A stretch of DNA of 43,355 bases from the NCBI GenBank assembly GCA_030612705.1, contig JAUWNI010000022.1, positions 1 to 43,355 on the forward strand, given 5' to 3'. The position numbers were made by a program, and so were the translations under genes. The notes below the pieces were generated by a model. It was given only the letters and a program-made list of their open reading frames with translations. It searched no databases and was not told where the DNA came from. This stretch comes from Phycisphaerae bacterium. GTDB lineage: Bacteria > Planctomycetota > Phycisphaerae > UBA1845 > Fen-1342. Position 1 is the stretch's first letter; each line of letters begins with the position of its first letter. Positions 17,267 to 25,387 of this stretch are shown in pieces.

Positions 17267-17347
17267 GGGTGGCCCATGGCTTTAGCCGTGGGGGACACGA
17301 ATCGATGATCCATTCGTGTTCCCCCCCGCTGAAGCGACGGGCCACCC
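17267..17347. repeat. Inverted repeat with GGGTGGCCC ends
   Basis: Left arm GGGTGGCCCATGGCTTTAGC ... GACACGAAT, right arm ATTCGTGTTCCC...GCTGAAGCGACGGGCCACCC. Arms of about 35 bases agree with a few mismatches that leave pairing largely intact, which suggests a selected hairpin. Confidence 0.8.
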
Positions 17348-17400
17348 ACGCAACGAAAATCTTCGCAAACCGCGAAGAAATCGGCCGTTTACAGTGCAGG

Positions 17401-17574
17401 GGCGGCAGTTAATAGCCGGGGGCGTCAGCCCCCGGAACGTACGCACACGATAAACGCAGCCCCGGAGGGGCGATAGAAAGGCTCGATCGCCACGGATTCC
17501 TGTCGCCCCTCCGGGGCTTATCCCCTCGCGCTAACGATATCGGGGGCTTACGCCCCCGGCTATTGACTGCCGCC
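17401..17574. repeat. Nested inverted repeat, AGCCGGGGGC family
   Basis: Outer arms GGCGGCAGTTAATAGCC / GGCTATTGACTGCCGCC, middle hairpins GGGGGCGTCAGCCCCC and GGGGGCTTACGCCCCC, inner arms AGCCCCGGAGGGGCGATAG / CTGTCGCCCCTCCGGGGCTT. The whole folds as one cruciform-like unit. Elements with this core are, from memory, abundant in planctomycete genomes. Confidence 0.85.
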
Positions 17575-17820
17575 CTTTCAGGGCTGCGATCCGCGTATTC
17601 CGGAACGGGATTGGGCTGGTTGGAGCTATCGTTTCCCGAAGTGTTGGCGCCGGCCAACTCGGAAACTTCACGCCGCTTCGTCATTCGATGCACCTGCATT
17701 TCGCCTACGAATTTCAACCCGCCGATCCTGTCATGTAACCACAAGCATCCGAATCGTCGGCTCGGGTTGCGTAAGACACCTGTTATCCGCTATACATACG
17801 TACGGTGCCGCTTGGATTGT

Positions 17821-17848
17821 TTGACTTGATCCGGGGTGGCGCTATAAT
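17821..17848 (+). promoter_or_regulatory. Sigma-70-like promoter of the HEAT-repeat gene
   Basis: TTGACT (17821-17826), 16-base spacer, perfect TATAAT (17843-17848). Transcription would start near 17855, leaving a leader of about 67 bases before the ATG at 17922. Confidence 0.7.
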
Positions 17849-17921
17849 CCCGGCCTGACACTGTACACGCTACGGATGGCGCACCCGTGCCTTCCGGTTG
17901 CCCCTACTTGGGGAGGTGGCT

Positions 17922-20381
17922 ATGCCTTCTACCGTCCGGTTTTCCCGCCCAGCGGCATCGTTATTGGTTCTCGCATTCCTTTTCAGCGGCGTCGGTCTCG
18001 CACGAGCCCAGCTCGCCGCCGACGAGTTTATCACCGGCGACGCCGCGGCCGCTTGGGAAAAATGGAACACCGCTCTGGAAGCTCTGCTGGTCCGCGACCC
18101 GGACACCGCCGAGATGATGTTCGAGGATCTGCTGGCCGCCGAGCCTTCGCCCTTCCGCATCGCCCTGCTCGCGGAACGCTCGATTAAGCGCAACATAAAC
18201 GCCGGCGGCGTGCTGCTGCTCGAGCAGGACGCCGAGGCGGAAGCGTTGCAACCCGGCGGACAACAGGTTTTCGAGTTGCTGGAAGCCGGCCGCGAGCAGA
18301 TGAACCAGGCCGACGACGGGTGGTACTTCGCCTCGATCGGCCGCTTCGGCATCGCCAACGCCAACTTCCAGGCGCTGCTCGAAGGCGACCCGGACCCGGT
18401 CGCGCTGCTCGAATTCGTCGACCGCGTTCCCAGACGCCATCAGGTGCTCGTACAGCTCGCCGGCAACGCGATCATCGGCGATTCCGTCACCGGCGTCCTC
18501 AAACTGCTCCAGCTCGGCGAGCACCAGATAAAAGCGGATCCGACCCGCATCAAACAAAACATCGAGCGGCTCGGCGGCCCGCCGCGAGCGTTCGAGAACG
18601 GCGTCGCTCGACTGAAGGATTCCGGCGAATACGCGATCCCGTTCATGGTGCAATACCTCCGCGATCCGAGCAAGAAATCGCTGACGCAGGCTATCCTGCG
18701 CACGCTGCCGCAGGTCGGCCGACCCGGCCTGAACCCGATGGTCATCGCCCTGCGCATGGACGATCAGACCACGATGCGCTACATGATCCGGGCGCTCGGG
18801 CAGATTGGCTATTGGCAGTCGGTCCCCTATCTAATCAAGCTCCGCGAAGACATTAGTACGCTCACGGAAGTCCGGACCGCGATCGACATCACGCTCAACG
18901 ATCTGGCGAACTACGGGATCACGATCGACTCCGGTCTGCCCGCCGCCGAGGCCTTCTACCGTCTGGCCAAGGCTTATTACCAGGACCAGGAATCACTGGC
19001 CGCCGACCCGCGGCTGGACGCGGCCAACGTCTGGTACTGGAAAGACGGCATGCTCCAGAACATCGAGGTGCCGACGGCGATCTTCAACGAGATCATGTGC
19101 ATGCGCTGCTGCGAGGAGGCCCTGCTGCTGAACCCGGACCTCAAGCCGGCGCTGGCCTTGTGGCTGGCCGCCAACTTCCGCCGCGAGGCGCAACTACCCG
19201 AGGAACAAACCGACGATACCCGTCCGGACAATTACCCCGGTGCCGCCTACTTCGCTCAATCCGCCGGCGCGGACTACTGCCTGATGGCGCTGGCCCGCGC
19301 GGTGGACGATGGCGACCCGGCGGTGGCGCTCGGCGCGATCGAGGCCCTGCAAAGAACCGCCGGCTCGGCCAGCATCGTCGGTGATCAGGCCGGTCGCCAG
19401 CCGCTGGCCGAGGCGCTTTCGTTCCCCGACCGCATGGTCCGTATCCGTGCCGCGCTCGCGCTCGGCAACGCACTGCCAGTCAAGTCGTTCCACAACGATC
19501 AGAACCTGATGCCCGTGCTCAACGAGGCCCTGCTGCTCTTCGGCGGCGCTCGAAACGCGCTGGTCATCGACCCCGATGCTCAAACCGCGAATTCGGAGGC
19601 GGCGGCGCTGCGATCGGCCGGTTACAACGTCATCACCGAAGCCGGCCTGCTTGCCGGACTCGATAAAGTCCGCAACGAATTGCCCGGTCTCGACGTGATT
19701 CTGCTCGCTTCCGACATGGCCAACCCCGACCTTGCCGAGGGTGTGGCACAGCTTCGCGGCGAATTCCGTTTTGCCGCCGTCCCGGTGATCGTGGTGGCCA
19801 AGCCGGCCCAAAGCGAAATGGTCGCCGATTTCATCCGCGGCGATCACCGCCTGGGTCAAATTACGACCTACCCCGATACAGCCATGCTGGCCAAGGAGAT
19901 CGCCGTCGTCTCGAAGGCCGTCGGCGCGACCGCGATTACCCCCGAAGTCGGCAGTGGGCTCGCGCTCGAAGCAACGCTCGTGCTCGGACTGCTGGCGATC
20001 ACAAATAACCCGCTCTTCGACATACAGGACGCCGAAACCGCGTTGATCACCACGCTCGATACCGACGACGTGGCCCTGCGGCGGTCCGTCGCGCAGGTCC
20101 TGGGCTATCTCGGAACCACGCCCGCGCAGCAGGCAATCGCGAAAATCGCCCTGGACCCCGATGAGGCCGAGGACATGCGGGTCACGATGTTCACGGCGTT
20201 GGCCGAGGCCGCCAAACATCGCGGTAACCATCTGCCCGACGACCTTGTGCAAGAGCTTACCACCATCGCCGAGTCCGACGAGAACATGGTCATCCGGACC
20301 GTGGCGTCACAAACGCTTGGGGCCCTGAACCTGCCCGGAAACCCGGCGAGCGTCATCATTCGCAATCAATACGGCGGCTAG
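17922..20381 (+). CDS. Secreted HEAT-repeat protein with an embedded pseudo-receiver domain
   Basis: 819 residues from ATG 17922, which has GGGGAGG just upstream; the frame is open to 17898 but that start lacks a ribosome site. A signal peptide (residues 1-29, ending GLARAQ) is followed by helical repeats of HEAT type (YAIPFMVQYLRDPSKKSLTQ, GRPGLNPMVIALRMDDQ, TTMRYMIRALGQIGYWQSVP; again RRSVAQVLGYLGTTPAQQ and IRTVASQTLGAL near the end). Between about residues 544 and 643 lies a receiver-like alpha/beta fold: NALVIDPDAQ, DVILLASDM and VPVIVVAK match strands 1, 3 and 5. The strand-3 phospho-acceptor Asp is not in its usual place (LLAS), so phosphorylation is doubtful. The next gene follows eight bases later and encodes another exported protein, so the two probably work together; function unknown. 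Confidence 0.85.
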   Translation: MPSTVRFSRPAASLLVLAFLFSGVGLARAQLAADEFITGDAAAAWEKWNTALEALLVRDPDTAEMMFEDLLAAEPSPFRIALLAERSIKRNINAGGVLLLEQDAEAEALQPGGQQVFELLEAGREQMNQADDGWYFASIGRFGIANANFQALLEGDPDPVALLEFVDRVPRRHQVLVQLAGNAIIGDSVTGVLKLLQLGEHQIKADPTRIKQNIERLGGPPRAFENGVARLKDSGEYAIPFMVQYLRDPSKKSLTQAILRTLPQVGRPGLNPMVIALRMDDQTTMRYMIRALGQIGYWQSVPYLIKLREDISTLTEVRTAIDITLNDLANYGITIDSGLPAAEAFYRLAKAYYQDQESLAADPRLDAANVWYWKDGMLQNIEVPTAIFNEIMCMRCCEEALLLNPDLKPALALWLAANFRREAQLPEEQTDDTRPDNYPGAAYFAQSAGADYCLMALARAVDDGDPAVALGAIEALQRTAGSASIVGDQAGRQPLAEALSFPDRMVRIRAALALGNALPVKSFHNDQNLMPVLNEALLLFGGARNALVIDPDAQTANSEAAALRSAGYNVITEAGLLAGLDKVRNELPGLDVILLASDMANPDLAEGVAQLRGEFRFAAVPVIVVAKPAQSEMVADFIRGDHRLGQITTYPDTAMLAKEIAVVSKAVGATAITPEVGSGLALEATLVLGLLAITNNPLFDIQDAETALITTLDTDDVALRRSVAQVLGYLGTTPAQQAIAKIALDPDEAEDMRVTMFTALAEAAKHRGNHLPDDLVQELTTIAESDENMVIRTVASQTLGALNLPGNPASVIIRNQYGG

Positions 20382-20389
20382 GAGGCACC

Positions 20390-21094
20390 ATGCTGCGACT
20401 ACTGGCAGCGACAGTCCTGTTCTTGGCGGTTCCGGGGTCGGCGGCTCAAGAGAGCGAACCCGCCGTCGGCGTCGGACCCGAGCCCTCCCCCACGCCCATC
20501 TCGTGGGAATTCGACTTCAAATACGTACCGCCCCGGCGGATCGAGGTGCAGCTCGCGGGCTCCGACAGGCCCGAGGTGTACTGGTACATGCTCTACACCG
20601 TAACCAACACCAGCCGGACCACGCAGCGCTTCTACCCGACCTTCGAGTTGGTCACCGAGGGTCTCCAGGTCATCCCGACCGACATGGGCATCAGCCCGAT
20701 CGTTTTCGACGCCATTAGGGAACGGCACAAGATCACGCACAAGTATCTGGTCCACCCGACCAAAGCGATCGGCGATCTGCGGATGGGCGACGACTACGCC
20801 CGCGAATCGGTCGCGATCTGGCGAGCAAGCGATCTAAATGTAACTGAATTCAAGATTTACATTGCCGGGCTGAGCGGCGAGGCCTGCGTCATGCGAAACC
20901 CGGCGTACAACCCCGACGAGCCGGAAACCAAGGAAATCACCGCCGCCGACGGCCGCCGGCGCGAAGTCACCATCAACCCGAAATACTTCACGCTCCGCAA
21001 AACGCTCCAGCTAAGCTACACGCTGCCGGCCTCCGAACAAGCCCGCAAACAGATCGCCCCCCGCCTGGACGACGCCCGCTGGATCATGCGGTAG
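20390..21094 (+). CDS. Exported protein of unknown function, operon partner of the HEAT-repeat protein
   Basis: 234 residues. ATG 20390 has AGGAGG upstream and lies eight bases after the HEAT-repeat stop. A signal peptide (MLRLLAATVLFLAVPGSAAQ) precedes a beta-rich region: FDFKYVPPRRIEVQL, VYWYMLYTVTNTSRTTQRFYPTFELVT, then KYLVHPTKAIGDLRMGDDYARESVAIW. The strand pattern with VTNTSxTTQRF resembles an immunoglobulin-like fold used by planctomycete envelope proteins. No catalytic motif seen. Confidence 0.8.
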   Translation: MLRLLAATVLFLAVPGSAAQESEPAVGVGPEPSPTPISWEFDFKYVPPRRIEVQLAGSDRPEVYWYMLYTVTNTSRTTQRFYPTFELVTEGLQVIPTDMGISPIVFDAIRERHKITHKYLVHPTKAIGDLRMGDDYARESVAIWRASDLNVTEFKIYIAGLSGEACVMRNPAYNPDEPETKEITAADGRRREVTINPKYFTLRKTLQLSYTLPASEQARKQIAPRLDDARWIMR

Positions 21095-21184
21095 AACGGC
21101 ATAGCGGTGATCTTCAGGATTGAATTGTTGTTACATATCGGCGGGCCTGGACATGGAGGGGTTGCGACGCGAGGAGCTGTCATT

Positions 21185-21415
21185 ATGAAGCGTACGCTAC
21201 GAGTGATGTTCTTGACCGTCGAGATCAATCTCCTCTTGTGGCTTGTGGTGGCCGGCGCAGCGCTGGCGCGTGGCCATGTTTCCGGCGAATCATGGTTGGA
21301 TATCGCCGTGCCTGTGAACCGATTGCTCATCTTCATCGGCCTTGGGTTCTCGATGATTATCCAACATTGGGCATACTACGCCGTCTACAGAAAGGCTCGG
21401 GAACTTGAGGGTTGA
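21185..21415 (+). CDS. Small membrane protein
   Basis: 76 residues, ATG 21185 with GAGGAG about ten bases upstream. Two hydrophobic helices (MFLTVEINLLLWLVVAGAALA; LLIFIGLGFSMIIQHWAYYAV) and a short charged tail (YRKARELEG). Not recognised. It lies 90 bases after the exported protein and may be in the same transcript; the longer frame from 21107 is not supported. Confidence 0.6.
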   Translation: MKRTLRVMFLTVEINLLLWLVVAGAALARGHVSGESWLDIAVPVNRLLIFIGLGFSMIIQHWAYYAVYRKARELEG

Positions 21416-21426
21416 CCTCGTTGCGT

Positions 21427-21637
21427 CGGGGTGGCACGGTCTGGCCTCGCCCGAACCAGTCTGCGTCCGTGGAAAGCCCGTCCCGGCGAGGACAGGCCGT
21501 GGTTTGCAACAGGGGCGTAACGTCGCGGCCGAGTAGCCACGGCCTGTCGTCGCGGCGACGTTTTCCGCCTCTCACGAGCCAACCAACGCGACGACAGACC
21601 ATGCCACCCCGGTCGCCATCAAATATGGTCAACACCG
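21427..21637. repeat. Family C double-hairpin repeat, copy 1
   Basis: About 210 bases from CGGGGTGGCACGGTCTGG to AAATATGGTCAACACCG. A close copy lies in the opposite orientation at 26906-27115, with only scattered differences. Each half is a long hairpin: GGCACGGTCTGGCCTCGCC pairs with GGCGAGGACAGGCCGTGG, and GCCACGGCCTGTCGTCGCGG pairs with CGCGACGACAGACCATGCC. The core ACGGYCTGTCSTCGC thus appears four times in alternating orientation. The ends GGGTGGCAC/GTGCCACC are shared with other repeats in the window. It encodes no protein; frames on both strands are shadows. Confidence 0.9.
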
Positions 21638-21662
21638 GCGAAGATGATTTCCGGATGCCGTG

Positions 21663-21692
21663 TTGCAATCATGGTCTCTAACAGTTTATAAT
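21663..21692 (+). promoter_or_regulatory. Sigma-70-like promoter of rpmA
   Basis: TTGCAA (21663-21668), 18-base spacer, perfect TATAAT (21687-21692). It would start the transcript near 21699, 65 bases before the L27 ATG. It lies just beyond the family C repeat. Confidence 0.65.
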
Positions 21693-21763
21693 CAAGAATT
21701 CGGGTCTCTGAAGGAACTTAGGGGCCGGCGTTTGATATTGATCGAAACGGAAGAGATATCGCC

Positions 21764-22015
21764 ATGGCACATAAAAAGGGACAAGGTTCGTCGCGGAACG
21801 GACGCGACAGCAACCCGCAGTATCGCGGGATCAAACTCGGCGGCGGACAGACCGCCAAGGCTGGCTCGATCATCGTCCGCCAGTGCGGCACGCCCTTCAA
21901 ACCCGGGCATAACGTCGGGCGTGGACGCGATGATACGCTATTCGCGTTGACCGGCGGCGTCGTGCAGTTCCGCGGGCGACTCGTCTCGATCATCCCCGAT
22001 TCGAGCAGTAACTAA
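21764..22015 (+). CDS. rpmA: 50S ribosomal protein L27
   Basis: 83 residues, starting [17 protein letters not shown], the conserved L27 N-terminus that reaches the peptidyl-transferase centre. Further L27 motifs are [19 protein letters not shown] and [21 protein letters not shown]. There is no N-terminal extension needing cleavage. The usual neighbour rplU (L21) and the GTPase gene obgE are absent here; it appears to be transcribed alone from its own promoter. GGAAGAG precedes the ATG. Confidence 0.97.
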   Translation: MAHKKGQGSSRNGRDSNPQYRGIKLGGGQTAKAGSIIVRQCGTPFKPGHNVGRGRDDTLFALTGGVVQFRGRLVSIIPDSSSN

Positions 22016-22026
22016 CACAGCGAGAT

Positions 22027-22074
22027 GAAAAAGAGGACTGGCTCCGAGCGCGGCGAGGTGCCCGTCCCCCTTTC
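22027..22074. terminator. Hairpin with A-run and T-run (family E), probable rpmA terminator
   Basis: AAAAAGAGGACTGGCTCCG, short loop, CGGCGAGGTGCCCGTCC, then CCCTTTCTT. Arms pair imperfectly and are followed by a T-rich run, so it can serve as a terminator after L27 and, on the other strand, after the convergent acetyltransferase gene. The same element is found inside the SpoIID gene at 30989-31036. Confidence 0.55.
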
Positions 22075-22126
22075 TTAGAGTCCCTAACACAACCAGGGTG
22101 GCACTGGTTTTGATAGGCGCTCTTAG
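22075..22126. repeat. Family D repeat, short copy
   Basis: TTAGAGTCCCTAACACAACC ... GGTTTTGATAGGCGCTCTTAG. The ends match the long copy at 24643-24787, which carries about 90 extra bases between them. The acetyltransferase stop codon (22125-22123) lies within its right end. Confidence 0.75.
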
Positions 22127-22656
22127 TCTCGAATGCTTGTCGCAATGAATCGCAGCAACCGCTCGCGGCGATTCCGCGGCGCGAAATAGTGAGTTTCGTA
22201 GCCGTCCGCGCGCATCCCCGCCGAGCGATAGCTCGCGATGGCGGCTAGGTTTTCCGGGAACACTACCAGTGAAACCAGCCGCGCGTCCTGGACGTGAAAC
22301 GCGCGATACAACAGCATTTCCGTCAGTTGCCGACCCAACCCGCGTCCGCGTTGGCGAGGGTCTACGATCAGGTGTCCGAGCCAGTACTCCCGCCGCTTGC
22401 GGGGCAGCACGTTGAGTTCCCCGTACGCAAGCGGTTCGGGGTCGTCCCGGGTCACCAGCATGAACGGGCCGCGCCCCGGTCTCGCCCAGGCGCGTACCTT
22501 GTCGCCCGTCAGCGGCGGCGGCGTGCGCGGCGCCAGCCAGTGCGCTTCCTGCGATCCGCGTACCCACGACACCACGCGCTCCGCGTAACGGTCGTCAAAC
22601 GCCGTCAATCGCAGCGCCTGTGTGCAGATTGGCTTGATAACGGGTTCCGCGGCCAT
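22123..22656 (-). CDS. GNAT-family N-acetyltransferase
   Basis: 177 residues of RimJ/RimL-type GNAT fold. The acetyl-CoA-binding segment is GHLIVDPRQRGRGLGRQLTE (about 93-112), preceded by strand PLAYGELNVLPRKRREYWL and followed by VSLVVFPENLAAIASYRSAGM, the family's usual N-AI-YR-GF pattern. It should move an acetyl group from acetyl-CoA to an amine, possibly a protein N-terminus, amino acid or small amine; the substrate cannot be read. The ATG at 22656 lacks a strong ribosome site. Confidence 0.9.
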   Translation of the reverse strand: MAAEPVIKPICTQALRLTAFDDRYAERVVSWVRGSQEAHWLAPRTPPPLTGDKVRAWARPGRGPFMLVTRDDPEPLAYGELNVLPRKRREYWLGHLIVDPRQRGRGLGRQLTEMLLYRAFHVQDARLVSLVVFPENLAAIASYRSAGMRADGYETHYFAPRNRRERLLRFIATSIRD

Positions 22657-22736
22657 CGCTTACGCCCATACTTGCCCTGAAAAGATACGCCGGCAGAATA
22701 TGCTCCCAAGAAGCGGCCCGGATCGCCGTGCCGCGC

Positions 22737-22745
22737 TGATATAAT
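22737..22745 (+). promoter_or_regulatory. Extended -10 promoter of the methyltransferase gene
   Basis: TGATATAAT is an exact extended -10 (TGnTATAAT); no good -35 is visible. The start codon GTG 22788 would be about 36 bases after initiation. Confidence 0.5.
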
Positions 22746-22787
22746 CATAGCCTTTGTCAGCGACGGTGTCATAGGAAAGATCATCTC

Positions 22788-23459
22788 GTGCAGGCATTCC
22801 GCGGTTATCCCGTCATGGTCACGCGGCTCGACTTCGCGGGCCGGACGTTCGAGCTGCTCGGGCCGGCGAATTACGAGGAGCTCCTGGACTCGCCGGAAAC
22901 AGCCCGACGCTTCAACCAGAACGAATACATGCCCTACTGGGCGCAAATCTGGCCGGCGGGTCTGCTGCTGGCGGAGGCCGTCGCCGAGTGGCCCCCAGTC
23001 GGTGAAGATTCGCCCCACGTCCTGGAGATCGGCTGCGGGCTCGGGTTGGTCAGCCTGATCATGAGCCACCTCGGCTGCCGCGTGCTCGCCTGCGATCAGG
23101 ACGCCGACGCCCTGGCCTTCGTGGTCGAAAGCGCCCGGCGGAACGGCCTGCCCGTTCCGGAAACACGGCTGCTGGACTGGCAGAAGGACGACCTCGGCCT
23201 GACTTTCGACCGCATCGTGGCGTCCGACGTTCTATACGAAACGCGCCACCTGCGCCCCGTCGCCGAGTTCGTTCACGACCATCTCGAGCCCGACGGATTT
23301 GCACTGGTCGTCGATCCCAACCGCTTTACGGCGGATGAGTTTGACACCGTCGCCCGCCACTGCGGCCTCGCGGTGCGGGTCAGCAAGGTTGAAAACGCCA
23401 ATCCCGCTGAAGACAAGCCGATCCGCGGTCGCGTATTTCATTTGCGGCGGAAAACGTAG
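22788..23459 (+). CDS. Class I SAM-dependent methyltransferase (METTL21/Methyltransf_16-like)
   Basis: 223 residues from GTG 22788, with AGGAAAG upstream. It shows the protein-lysine/nicotinamide methyltransferase-like opening EYMPYWAQIWPAGLLLAEAV, then motif I VLEIGCGLGLVSLIMS (about 78-93), acidic motif II VLACDQDADAL, motif post-I LLDWQKDD, and motif IV FDRIVASDVLYETRHL. This family methylates lysines in proteins, or small molecules. Bacterial members resembling ETF-beta lysine methyltransferase exist; the exact target is not evident. Confidence 0.88.
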   Translation: MQAFRGYPVMVTRLDFAGRTFELLGPANYEELLDSPETARRFNQNEYMPYWAQIWPAGLLLAEAVAEWPPVGEDSPHVLEIGCGLGLVSLIMSHLGCRVLACDQDADALAFVVESARRNGLPVPETRLLDWQKDDLGLTFDRIVASDVLYETRHLRPVAEFVHDHLEPDGFALVVDPNRFTADEFDTVARHCGLAVRVSKVENANPAEDKPIRGRVFHLRRKT

Positions 23460-23551
23460 TTTTCCCACTTCCGCTGTCATCCGTTCGCGGCCCTGCTCCG
23501 TTTACATGGACGGGGACCGTGATAATGTTCACTCAGATGGAGGACCGACCG

Positions 23552-24631
23552 ATGTTCACATACCGCCCGCTCGCAACGTCCGGCCTGCTGCTCGCCGCCG
23601 TGTTGCTGCTGATCCCCGGCTGTCTGGAACGGAAGGAGACCATCCGCGTAGACCGCGACGGCTCGATCCGAATCCGGGTGGAGATCGAGGGTGACCCGGG
23701 CGACTTCGTCGGGGGGGACGCGTTGCCCAACAAGCACACCGGCTGGAAGACGCAGGACGAAATCGAGACCGACGACGACGGCAAGGAGAAGCAGCACCGC
23801 ATTGCCACACGGAAGTTCGCCGCCGGCCAACCGCTGCCGGACTCCTACGCCGACCCGGACGGCCCGCAATACGGCATCGCCTTGATGTTTCCGACCGCGC
23901 TGGAAATCGAACGTCGCTCGGACGGCACCTACTACCACTTCAAGCGCGTGTACGAAGCTCGCGCGCAAGCACGCTATTCGATCCACCGTGAGCTGCTCAA
24001 GGACATCTTCAAAGAGCTGGAGGAGCTCACGGGCAAGGACCCGGCCGAACTCACTGACGAGGAGCGCACCCGGGTCGTCGAGATCCTGCGTTTGCTCGAG
24101 GCCTTCAAGCGGGCCGAGTACGTCATGGCCGGCGCCGAGGCGCTCGAGGACGAATGGCCGCAGCACTACGGCCTGCTCCTGCGCCAGGCGCTCATGGATC
24201 ATTTCCAGCGCGCCGACACCGCCGAACTCGTAGAGTTGCTCGGCCAGCCCGATTCGCCGGAACGCGACGATTCGATCAACACCTTCGGCGACGAGCTGAT
24301 CGCGGGGGCCCGCGACGTTCTGCGACGGGAGCTGGTGGAGCTCAGCGTGCCGCCTCACCAGATCGAGCTGTTTTTCGACGCCCACGACGAGGAGAAGGCC
24401 CGCCGGGCCATTACCGAGGACCTCGACGACGAGACCTGGGAAGTCCGGGTCGAAATGCCCGGCGAAATCGTGGCACACAACGGCACCGACCGGGACGAGA
24501 CCGGCGTGATCTGGGGCTTCCCCGGCAAGGTCATGTACGATCGGGACCATGTGTTGATGGTCACCAGCCGCGTGATGCGCGGTGCCGGGCGGCAGCCTCG
24601 CCCGCGCGGCGAGCAGGAGGACACCGACTGA
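23552..24631 (+). CDS. Lipoprotein of unknown function
   Basis: 359 residues from ATG 23552 (GGAGG about ten bases upstream). The N-terminus MFTYRPLATSGLLLAAVLLL ends in a lipobox (LIPGC), so it should be lipid-anchored. The mature part opens with RKETIRVDRDGSIRIRVEIEGD, a strand-rich motif seen in lipoproteins that sense or bind at the envelope, followed by a long charged helical region (HRELLKDIFKELEELTGKDP ...) and a C-terminal strand region (TWEVRVEMPGEIVAHN, TGVIWGFPGKVMYDRDHVLM). It is not recognised beyond that. The sigma/anti-sigma pair follows after a repeat. Confidence 0.8.
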   Translation: MFTYRPLATSGLLLAAVLLLIPGCLERKETIRVDRDGSIRIRVEIEGDPGDFVGGDALPNKHTGWKTQDEIETDDDGKEKQHRIATRKFAAGQPLPDSYADPDGPQYGIALMFPTALEIERRSDGTYYHFKRVYEARAQARYSIHRELLKDIFKELEELTGKDPAELTDEERTRVVEILRLLEAFKRAEYVMAGAEALEDEWPQHYGLLLRQALMDHFQRADTAELVELLGQPDSPERDDSINTFGDELIAGARDVLRRELVELSVPPHQIELFFDAHDEEKARRAITEDLDDETWEVRVEMPGEIVAHNGTDRDETGVIWGFPGKVMYDRDHVLMVTSRVMRGAGRQPRPRGEQEDTD

Positions 24632-24642
24632 TACGCATCACG

Positions 24643-24787
24643 ATTAGAGTCTCTAACACAATTAGTGTAGTGATTCAGAAATGGAGCATATTACGAGAGC
24701 CCCCAAAGCAAGGGTGGCACCGGCGTCCCGCCGGTGACGACACGGGCGAGGCGCCCGTGCCACCCGATTTTGATAGGCGCTTTTAGA
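24643..24787. repeat. Family D repeat, long copy with inner hairpins
   Basis: Ends ATTAGAGTCTCTAACACAAT and GATTTTGATAGGCGCTTTTAG match the short copy at 22075. The interior holds AAGGGTGGCACCGGCG...CCGGTG and CGGGCGAGGCGCCCGTGCCACCC, an inverted repeat with GGGTGGCAC ends shared with family C. Confidence 0.75.
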
Positions 24788-24886
24788 AGGTGCGCCGGCG
24801 ACTCACGGCTGGGACAGCCGTGCCATCGTGAGACGTCGTCGCCGGACCGAGGATCCTATCTCGGTCCACCCATACGAGACTGGACA

Positions 24887-25387
24887 ATGCCGACCGAAGT
24901 TGCAGCCCACTTCGAAGCCCACCGCGCCCGGGTCTACCGTTGGGCGTACGCGATGTGCGGTCGCCACGAAGATGCCCTCGACATCGTGCAGGAGGTTTTC
25001 CTGCGGATGCTGAGACGTCCGCCGGAATTGCCGAACATCGCGGCGGCGGTCGGTTGGCTACGACAGGTGACCGCGCGCGTCGTGATCGACCGCTGGCGAG
25101 CTGAGTCGAGCCGCGGTGCGGCACGACACGAATTCTCACCAGAGCGGTCGGCAGGAGAATCGGTCGAATCGCACGAACTGGTCGAGTGCCTTCGTGCAGC
25201 GATTGGAACGCTAAGCGAGCAGCAACGGCTCGTGCTGATGGCCAAAACGTACGACCGGATGACGTTTCAGCAGATTGCCCACGAGTTCGGCATCGCCGTC
25301 CCGACGGCGAAGACGCACTACCTGCGGGCGCTGTCCGCGGTCCGCGCGCGGCTCAAGATCGACCTGCCCGCCGGGAGATTGTCATGA
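24887..25387 (+). CDS. RNA polymerase ECF sigma factor
   Basis: 166 residues. Region 2 spans about residues 11-75 (VYRWAYAMCGRHEDALDIVQ, VFLRMLRR, VGWLRQVTARVVIDRWR) and region 4 about 100-160 (LSEQQRLVLMAKTYDRMTFQ, IAHEFGIAVPTAKTHYLRAL), so it is a full ECF sigma of planctomycete type. Its ATG at 24887 has no strong ribosome site; the frame is open further upstream but that part lies in repeats. Its stop overlaps the next gene's ATG by four bases (ATGA), so sigma and anti-sigma synthesis are probably coupled. Targets are unknown; the envelope proteins around it are candidates (inference). Confidence 0.93.
   Translation: MPTEVAAHFEAHRARVYRWAYAMCGRHEDALDIVQEVFLRMLRRPPELPNIAAAVGWLRQVTARVVIDRWRAESSRGAARHEFSPERSAGESVESHELVECLRAAIGTLSEQQRLVLMAKTYDRMTFQQIAHEFGIAVPTAKTHYLRALSAVRARLKIDLPAGRLS

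Larger units (their letters stand above)
17083..17921. other. Long intergenic region with two large palindromes and a promoter
   Basis: 839 bases without a supported gene between two divergent genes. It holds a twice-repeated GTGCGTAACG (about 17158 and 17189), an ~80-base inverted repeat (17267-17347), a ~174-base nested inverted repeat (17401-17574) and a good plus-strand promoter (17821-17848). Short frames across the palindromes are repeat shadows. Confidence 0.65.

Noticed and set aside
19194-20252. Minus-strand 352-codon frame
   Set aside because: Antisense to the HEAT-repeat gene; His/Gly/Arg-rich as expected of a shadow.
23477-24550. Minus-strand 357-codon frame
   Set aside because: Antisense to the lipoprotein gene, which has a lipobox and ribosome site.
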